10,132 bases of DNA from Planctomycetaceae bacterium. GTDB lineage: Bacteria; Planctomycetota; Planctomycetia; Pirellulales; Pirellulaceae. The stretch is from contig JABHUV010000263.1 of assembly GCA_018658605.1 (NCBI GenBank), forward strand, positions 1 to 10,132, read 5' to 3'. The notes beneath the pieces were generated by a model. It saw nothing but the letters and a program-made list of their open reading frames with translations. It was not told the DNA's origin and ran no database searches. Positions 1-5,128 of the stretch are shown in pieces (the first letter of the stretch is position 1; each line of letters starts with the position of its first letter). The translations under genes and the position numbers were made by a program.

Positions 1-135
1 GATATTCTTGCGTCGGCGAAAGGTGGCGGGACAGCTAAACCATCAGCGGCAGATATTCTTGCGTCGGCGAAATGTGGCGGGGCGGCTAAACCATCAGCGG
101 CGGATATTCTCGCAGCGGCCAAGAGTGGCGGTGAC
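1..135 (+). repeat. 51-bp in-frame tandem repeat (17-residue DILA-type units)
   Basis: Two complete 51-base units (1-51 and 52-102) differ at only four bases, and a third, diverged unit begins at 103 and fades by about 135. The encoded units are DILASAKGGGTAKPSAA, DILASAKCGGAAKPSAA and DILAAAKSGGDVKS. The array begins at the window edge, so the true copy number is unknown. Each unit pairs a short amphipathic DILAxAK piece with a Gly/Ala/Lys/Pro stretch, which fits a flexible linker with short helices. The near identity of copies 1 and 2 at DNA level suggests recent duplication or slippage. Confidence 0.9.
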
Positions 136-1833
136 GTGAAATCATTACCTTCATTTGCAAAAATAGTTAAGGTCGGTGCGGGCGGTGCACTCGGCGAAGT
201 ATACGACCTATTGTCTGCGGAAGTTCAGGCAGTGGTTGATGCAGTAAAAGATAATCCCACCGATATTAGTGAGGTACAGGCAGAGCAACTGACTGCTGGC
301 TTTAACGCGTTATTAAATTGTCGTGACATGTTCCAGGGTAGTGGTTTTACGACAGCGCTCGCTGACAATGGGTTCGTTGATGTGGTCGCCGACTATCCAA
401 AAGGGATTAGCGGTGTAAAAAAAGCTTGGTCGCCGATTGAAGTTCGAACCGCGAACTATTATTTGTTAAACACCTTATTGGAAGAAATGCTTCCTAAAAC
501 TAAGCATCGCAAAGGCCCTAATCAGGTGTTGGGATATTTATCACGGGGAGAGTGTTTGGGAGAAATGGGCGTCATTAACAATGCGCCGCGAACTGCCACT
601 TGCATCGCTTACGACCACGCTGTTCAAGGTGCAGGCATCCGCGCAGGACGTGTCGAATTGGTGAGAATTGAGTCCAGTGCATTTCTTGCGGTATTGGAAT
701 CATCGGCAGAATTAAAAAGCCGTGCTGATGAACTCGTGCTGGAGCGAACTGCGGAACTGCAGATGGACACGCAGGAGTTTATTACGTCGTCATGGGATAC
801 CACGCCAGATTTCCACGACCAAGGATTAGCGCAAGGTCAAAACCTGTTGTTGATTGACCTAGATGCTTGCACCCGTTGCGGAGATTGTGTCCAAGCTTGC
901 ATTGGCAGTCATGACGATGGATACTCACGCCTGTTTCTTGACGGCCCAAGGTTCGATCGATTTTTAGTACCCTCCGCTTGCCGTCAATGTTTTAATCCGT
1001 CATGCATGATTGGTTGCCCTGTTGGTTCAATCCAACGAGGAGATGACGGGCAAATTATTATTGAGGATTGGTGTATCGGTTGTGCGTTGTGTGAGCGACA
1101 GTGTCCCTATGATTCTATTCAAATGCACGATGTTGGATGGATTATGGAGCAAAGCGTCGACTGGGAATATTGCGTAGAAAGTTGTGCCTCGATTGACTGG
1201 CAGACGGGTGGAAAGCAGGGACAATGGATCAAATCTATTTCCCCGTTCTCATGGTCGATTGATTTTCAACAGGACTTGGTCAGAATAAATCCTGAACGTT
1301 GGGGTCATGGCGATCCGAAATTGGTAGAATCGGTCCTGTTCCGCAGTCAGTTCTCAATTCCTGTGGAGGAAACAGCGACGGCAGAAGTCGGTCGGTTGAC
1401 AGTCGTTTGTGAATCCCTGACGCCAACGGTGTGGCTCAACGGAGTGGAGCTCGAGTTGTCACAGGATGCGCGACAAGCTAAGCGAGGTGTTTTCGAAGCG
1501 ATGGTTGATTCGATCGATTTGGTTTCGCGAAAGACCAATTGGATTGCCGTGGCCGTTGATATTTCGGAGGGAGCTAAGTCACGAGTTATTTCCGATGGTG
1601 GTGTAGTAATGTCCCTGCGATTGGACCCAGTGCAAGCGGCTGGTGTAATCACCTATGCGACCACTGATGGTGTCGCATTGCCCGTTGTCGAAGTTCCTAC
1701 GGAGCGTGCGGTGGTATGTGACATGTGCAGTCAATTTAACGATAACGACCCGGCATGTGTCACTCAGTGCCCACATGAAGCAGCTATGCGAGTCAACGCG
1801 TCCGAGTTTTTCGCCCGTGCTTTTAACAGCTAA
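1..1833 (+). CDS. cNMP-binding-like / four-cluster [4Fe-4S] ferredoxin fusion protein (5' end off window)
   Basis: The frame is open from base 1, so the gene starts left of the window; the GTG at 136 is an internal Val codon, not a start. There are 610 visible residues, numbered from base 1. Residues 1-45 are a 17-residue tandem repeat. Residues 183-201 read GECLGEMGVINNAPRTATC, the phosphate-binding cassette pattern of cyclic-nucleotide-binding domains (GE then PRTA). Four cysteine motifs follow: C290/293/296/300, C327/330/335/339 with CP, C358/361/364/368 with CP, and C573/576/586/590 with CP. This is the order found in DmsB/NrfC-type electron-transfer subunits that hold four [4Fe-4S] clusters. 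About 204 residues separate motifs III and IV, far more than is usual. Part of this insertion (about 465-545, 'TVWLNGVEL' and 'NWIAVAV') resembles a beta-sandwich domain. Extra cysteines lie at 391 and 395. No membrane segment is visible. The likely role is cytoplasmic electron transfer under nucleotide or conformational control. The redox partner is unknown and may be encoded upstream. The cyclase gene follows after 62 bases, possibly as an operon. Confidence 0.85.
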   Translation, partial: DILASAKGGGTAKPSAADILASAKCGGAAKPSAADILAAAKSGGDVKSLPSFAKIVKVGAGGALGEVYDLLSAEVQAVVDAVKDNPTDISEVQAEQLTAGFNALLNCRDMFQGSGFTTALADNGFVDVVADYPKGISGVKKAWSPIEVRTANYYLLNTLLEEMLPKTKHRKGPNQVLGYLSRGECLGEMGVINNAPRTATCIAYDHAVQGAGIRAGRVELVRIESSAFLAVLESSAELKSRADELVLERTAELQMDTQEFITSSWDTTPDFHDQGLAQGQNLLLIDLDACTRCGDCVQACIGSHDDGYSRLFLDGPRFDRFLVPSACRQCFNPSCMIGCPVGSIQRGDDGQIIIEDWCIGCALCERQCPYDSIQMHDVGWIMEQSVDWEYCVESCASIDWQTGGKQGQWIKSISPFSWSIDFQQDLVRINPERWGHGDPKLVESVLFRSQFSIPVEETATAEVGRLTVVCESLTPTVWLNGVELELSQDARQAKRGVFEAMVDSIDLVSRKTNWIAVAVDISEGAKSRVISDGGVVMSLRLDPVQAAGVITYATTDGVALPVVEVPTERAVVCDMCSQFNDNDPACVTQCPHEAAMRVNASEFFARAFNS

Positions 1834-1895
1834 GGTGAAGATCTAATTTGGGGTCGCGTTTTTTAAGTCAAATGCATGTGGTACATTGAGAGCTT

Positions 1896-3653
1896 ATGTA
1901 CAAAATTCTAATTACCAACGCAGACCAGGTCGAAGAGTGCATTTTGAGCAGCAGCATGACTTTAGGTCGAATCGCTCCCGACGACAATTCGCAACATATC
2001 ATTATTAAAGATCGCTATGTATCCCGTCAGCAGATGCGGTTGACCGTTTGTGACGAGGGAATCCAAGTTAGTAATATAGGTTCAGCCGAAGCAAAGCTGC
2101 AAGCAGGTCAAACCATTGCCCCAGGGGGCATGGCAATTGTCCAAGTGCCAACTACTATCGGGCTGGGGCGTACGACAGTTAAACTTGGTATGAATATCGA
2201 GTTACCCGAGGGAAGTCGTAACATCGCCACGATTTCCGCTCCTGTATTCAACAGTGTCGTTGACACCCCCGCGACGGCCACTTTGTCCGGAGACACCACG
2301 CCGGAAGGCGCCACGATTGCCAACTGGTTGGAATCGATTTTGACGGTGCAGCAATCGGCCGCGGGTTCACCTGAGTTTTATCAAGAAACGGCGGATGCAG
2401 TAGTTAAGTCGATAGGGCTTGACCACGGAATGGTCTTGTTATTAGACAAGCATGGATGGCGGAGTGTGGCAGAGAGTTCCCATAAAGCGGTTGACGATTT
2501 AATATTCAGTCGTTCGGTTTTACAGCGGATGCGACAGGAGGCTAGAACATTCTATGAGCCTGTCTCGGAAATGGATTCACCTCAGAGTTTAGCGAATGTC
2601 GATTCCGTGGTTGCAAGTCCTGTGTTTGGAAGTGACGGTGAAGTCATTGGCTCTGTATATGGCGCACGAGAGCAAATGGATGTTGGTGGCGCGGGAATTA
2701 CACCTTTAGAAGCTCAAGTCATGCAGTTACTTGCCTGTAGTGTCAGTGCCGGACTTGCTCGGATTGAACGCGAGGCAAAGGTTGCTCGATTGCGGATCCA
2801 GTTCGAGGAGTTTGTATCGCCGGAGTTGGCTAGTGAACTTGAACGTGACCCCACGTTTTTGGAGGGCCAGCAACGCTCTATCAGTTGTCTGTTTGCGGAT
2901 TTGCGCAACTTTTCGGCAATCAGCGAAACGATGGGCGCTGAAGGTATTTATGCGATGATGCGGGACGTAATGGATGCTTTGACCCAATGTGTGTTGGATG
3001 CAGGAGGCGCGATTATCAACTATGCAGGTGATGGCATGGCGGCAATGTGGAACGCACCACTGGATCAAGCGGATCATGCCCAGCGTGCCTGTCGGGCAGC
3101 ACTTGCTATACAGGCGGCCATGCCCGCATTAAATGATAAGTGGGCGGAACGAGCAGGAATGCCGTTGAAGGTGGGGATTGGTATAAACTCCGGTGAGGCC
3201 CTAGTGGGAAATGCGGGCAGTCGTCACCGTATTAAATACGGACCAATGGGTCACACGGTTAATCTTGCCAGTCGGGTGGAAGGAGCAACTAAGCAATTAG
3301 GAGTCTCAATTCTTATTACCGATAGGTCGCAACAATTAATTGGCGACGAGTTTTTGGTGCGTGAGGTTTGTCAAGTGCGAGTAGTCGGAATTCAACAAGC
3401 AGCGACCGTCTTTGAATTACAAGATTTGCAAGTCAAGGCGCAATGGAGACGCAACAAAGAAATCTACGAGAATGCATTGGTATGTTTTTGTAACCGGCAG
3501 TTTGCCGAGTGTATAGCGATTCTAGAGCGCGTAATGGAAACGACAGGCTTTATTGATGACCGTCCGTCATTGTTGTTGTCACTATGGGCGCATGAGGGGC
3601 TAGGGGGAGATCCGGAGAAATTCGATCCTGTGTATAATCTCGACGCTAAGTGA
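1896..3653 (+). CDS. FHA-GAF-class III adenylate/guanylate cyclase
   Basis: This is a 585-residue soluble signalling protein that makes cAMP or cGMP from ATP or GTP. Domains in order: FHA, residues about 5-95 (G24-R25, then S43-R44-Q45-Q46 where the usual SxxH His is Gln, and N60-I-G-S); GAF-like sensor, about 158-290; class III cyclase, about 325-505; and a short helical C-terminal tail, 515-585. In the catalytic domain the two metal aspartates are D335 (FADLRNFS) and D379 (NYAGDGMAAMW), and the transition-state residues are N456 and R460 (TVNLASR). The position that is usually the purine-specifying Lys appears to be N375, and the Asp/Thr position appears to be G449 (KYGPMGHTVN). The substrate therefore cannot be read from the sequence. 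The ATG at 1896 has a weak purine-rich TGAGAG three bases upstream. The gene lies 62 bases after the cNMP-binding ferredoxin gene, which makes co-transcription and functional coupling plausible. Its stop is two bases from the convergent neighbour. Confidence 0.93.
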   Translation: MYKILITNADQVEECILSSSMTLGRIAPDDNSQHIIIKDRYVSRQQMRLTVCDEGIQVSNIGSAEAKLQAGQTIAPGGMAIVQVPTTIGLGRTTVKLGMNIELPEGSRNIATISAPVFNSVVDTPATATLSGDTTPEGATIANWLESILTVQQSAAGSPEFYQETADAVVKSIGLDHGMVLLLDKHGWRSVAESSHKAVDDLIFSRSVLQRMRQEARTFYEPVSEMDSPQSLANVDSVVASPVFGSDGEVIGSVYGAREQMDVGGAGITPLEAQVMQLLACSVSAGLARIEREAKVARLRIQFEEFVSPELASELERDPTFLEGQQRSISCLFADLRNFSAISETMGAEGIYAMMRDVMDALTQCVLDAGGAIINYAGDGMAAMWNAPLDQADHAQRACRAALAIQAAMPALNDKWAERAGMPLKVGIGINSGEALVGNAGSRHRIKYGPMGHTVNLASRVEGATKQLGVSILITDRSQQLIGDEFLVREVCQVRVVGIQQAATVFELQDLQVKAQWRRNKEIYENALVCFCNRQFAECIAILERVMETTGFIDDRPSLLLSLWAHEGLGGDPEKFDPVYNLDAK

Positions 3654-3655
3654 TG

Positions 3656-4999
3656 CTAACGCAGAATGTTGACATGCACACCGAACTCATAGTCATAGCT
3701 AGCACCCGCTCCATTGCTCAAAGGAATCGAAACTGCTGGGCGAACGAAGATCGATTCGCCAATTTGTAGTGAAGCTCCAGCGGTGAGGTTCAAGACGCTA
3801 ATAGCGTCGGGGGCACCGAGGTCAAAAGCGCCATTAAAGGGAGAGGGCGGATGAAATTGCAAGCGATCCCGCCGCGACATTCCCATGGAATAATGCAACT
3901 CTAACAATGGCGTCACAGCGTTTACCCAACCTTCACGATCTTCGATCCATTTATAGGCGAAGGCAATGTCCAGAAACAAGAGAGGCACATCTTTGATTTT
4001 TGCGATTGGCGAAAGCTCGGGAGACCCGTTATCGATCAATGCTAACGCTGGATTAGCGCTTGCCGCGATATCGGCTTGGACGTATCCCTGAATAAACAAT
4101 TTGTCGGTTGGCATCCGCACGAAAGCAATGAAGGGCAGCAAGTGAGCAGCATCGTTGTGGAATTTCATTAACAGTTGTCCAGACGGATTGAACAGGAACT
4201 GATCATCAGCAGTAGGTAATGCAACACCCATTCCTGCCGTTATGACACCATCATCCAACCCCCAAATAACGGACTTGTAGTTTAGCACTAGGTTACCCGC
4301 TTCATCCGAGCGGATTTGCGAAACTGTGTTTAACGTACCATTGAATATTTGAGCGTTTGACAAAGTGTTGGCAAATGAAAAACGTACCTCGAACGATTTC
4401 AGGCCCTCGGCGAAGGTTTTCTCGAAACCAAACGTGTAGCGATTGACATCACCGATACCATCCACATCATTGAAGTAATTATGGTTTAGAATCCAACGGT
4501 CGGTTGGTATCGGGCTATTGTTTTCGGAGAGTTTTACTCTTCGCGAGGCGAGGCCACCTGCGCGGGGAATGCGTGGAGGTGGAGGTGGGAGAGCGGATCC
4601 GCCGCCGCCGCTACCGCCGGGTCCAGTTGTAATAGTACCGCCGGTGCCGCCCTCTCCGTTTACATTCCAATCGGGGGGAAAGACTGTTCTGTCGTTAAAG
4701 TTTAGGGGATAGGGCGTGCCATCAAAAAAATCGCCCCACATATTGGGCATGCGAGAGTCGGCAAGCATGCGGGCGCGAGCTAGGAGTTGTGCTCGTGTAT
4801 AAGTTTTCCTAGTGGTAGGTTTGGGTGCGGGCTTTTTGGGCCGCTCCGCGTCCGAATCGTCAGGTTTTGGCTTATCCTGCTTATCAAGAGTTTTTTGGGG
4901 GACATCGGAAGTATTCTGAGTCGCAAAAGCAGCGTCGGCAGAAAGTATGAACGTTATAAAACCAAAGGTAAATCGAACAATGTATTGTTGGGAACGCAT
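3656..4999 (-). CDS. Secreted protein, probable outer-membrane beta-barrel (planctomycete-type, unrecognised family)
   Basis: The product has 447 residues. Residues 1-27 look like a Sec signal peptide: charged MRSQQ...R, a hydrophobic core FTFGFITFIL, and likely cleavage after ADAAFA. Residues 30-68 are Lys/Pro/Asp-rich and probably disordered. Residues 115-135 are Gly/Thr/Ser-rich, and six prolines follow at 138-143. From about 165 to the end the chain alternates short polar and aromatic/hydrophobic stretches (YTFGFEKTF, LVLNYKSVIWGL, VITAGMGVALP, FIQGYVQADI, DYEFGVHVNI), the pattern of antiparallel membrane strands. The last strand runs to the C-terminus, as is common in outer-membrane barrels. 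A porin or small-molecule transporter role is possible, but no family-specific motif was recognised. The ATG at 4999 lies about 45 bases downstream of a candidate -10 box. The gene probably has its own promoter, because a terminator-like hairpin separates it from the kinase gene. It converges on the cyclase gene. Confidence 0.85.
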   Translation of the reverse strand: MRSQQYIVRFTFGFITFILSADAAFATQNTSDVPQKTLDKQDKPKPDDSDAERPKKPAPKPTTRKTYTRAQLLARARMLADSRMPNMWGDFFDGTPYPLNFNDRTVFPPDWNVNGEGGTGGTITTGPGGSGGGGSALPPPPPRIPRAGGLASRRVKLSENNSPIPTDRWILNHNYFNDVDGIGDVNRYTFGFEKTFAEGLKSFEVRFSFANTLSNAQIFNGTLNTVSQIRSDEAGNLVLNYKSVIWGLDDGVITAGMGVALPTADDQFLFNPSGQLLMKFHNDAAHLLPFIAFVRMPTDKLFIQGYVQADIAASANPALALIDNGSPELSPIAKIKDVPLLFLDIAFAYKWIEDREGWVNAVTPLLELHYSMGMSRRDRLQFHPPSPFNGAFDLGAPDAISVLNLTAGASLQIGESIFVRPAVSIPLSNGAGASYDYEFGVHVNILR

Positions 5000-5009
5000 C
5001 GCAGCTCAC

Positions 5010-5021
5010 AGTTTTAAAACT
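5010..5021. repeat. Perfect 12-bp palindrome in the leader of the beta-barrel gene
   Basis: AGTTTTAAAACT reads the same on both strands. It lies 11 bases upstream of the start codon at 4999 and downstream of the candidate -10 box, so it would sit in the transcribed leader. It could be an operator or a small hairpin covering the translation start, or chance in A+T-rich DNA. Confidence 0.4.
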
Positions 5022-5043
5022 TGTATTCAACTTAATTGACATA

Positions 5044-5073
5044 ATTATCGACAAAATACGGCGATTGCTTCAA
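5044..5073 (-). promoter_or_regulatory. Candidate sigma70-type promoter for the beta-barrel gene
   Basis: On the minus strand a TTGAAG hexamer (5068-5073) is followed after 18 bases by GATAAT (5044-5049). These match the consensus at four and five of six positions. The -10 box is 45 bases before the ATG at 4999, giving a leader of about 35-40 bases. It lies in a 129-base gap after the terminator-like hairpin of the kinase gene, where an independent promoter is expected. Planctomycete promoters are poorly characterised, so the call is tentative. Confidence 0.4.
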
Positions 5074-5092
5074 TATCAATTCATTTCAAGTT

Positions 5093-5114
5093 AAAAACAG
5101 CCAAAATAGTGGCT
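5093..5114 (-). terminator. Candidate intrinsic terminator of the kinase gene
   Basis: Read on the minus strand, AGCCA (5110-5114) and TGGCT (5099-5103) form a five-base-pair stem around a six-base loop, followed by G and five T residues (5093-5097). It begins 14 bases after the kinase stop codon at 5129-5131. The stem is short but perfect, and position and orientation are right for rho-independent termination. Confidence 0.5.
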
Positions 5115-5128
5115 TACGGACCGCGCCG

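Noticed and set aside
1..135. CRISPR-like array
   Set aside because: The repeats are directly adjacent, have no spacers and keep the reading frame of a protein gene.
136..138. GTG codon as the start of the ferredoxin gene
   Set aside because: The same frame is open to base 1 and encodes tandem 17-residue repeats that continue past this point, so the GTG is internal.
1834..1895. Terminator or promoter in the gap between the ferredoxin and cyclase genes
   Set aside because: The T-run at about 1859-1864 has no inverted repeat before it, and no convincing -35/-10 pair is seen. Read-through as an operon is the simpler reading.
2727..3077. A 116-codon minus-strand open frame inside the cyclase gene
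   Set aside because: It lies fully within the conserved cyclase coding region and shows no recognisable protein features.
4518..4712. Plus-strand open frame encoding a Gly- and Pro-rich peptide
   Set aside because: It is the complement of the Gly/poly-Pro coding stretch of the secreted protein; the odd composition comes from that skew.
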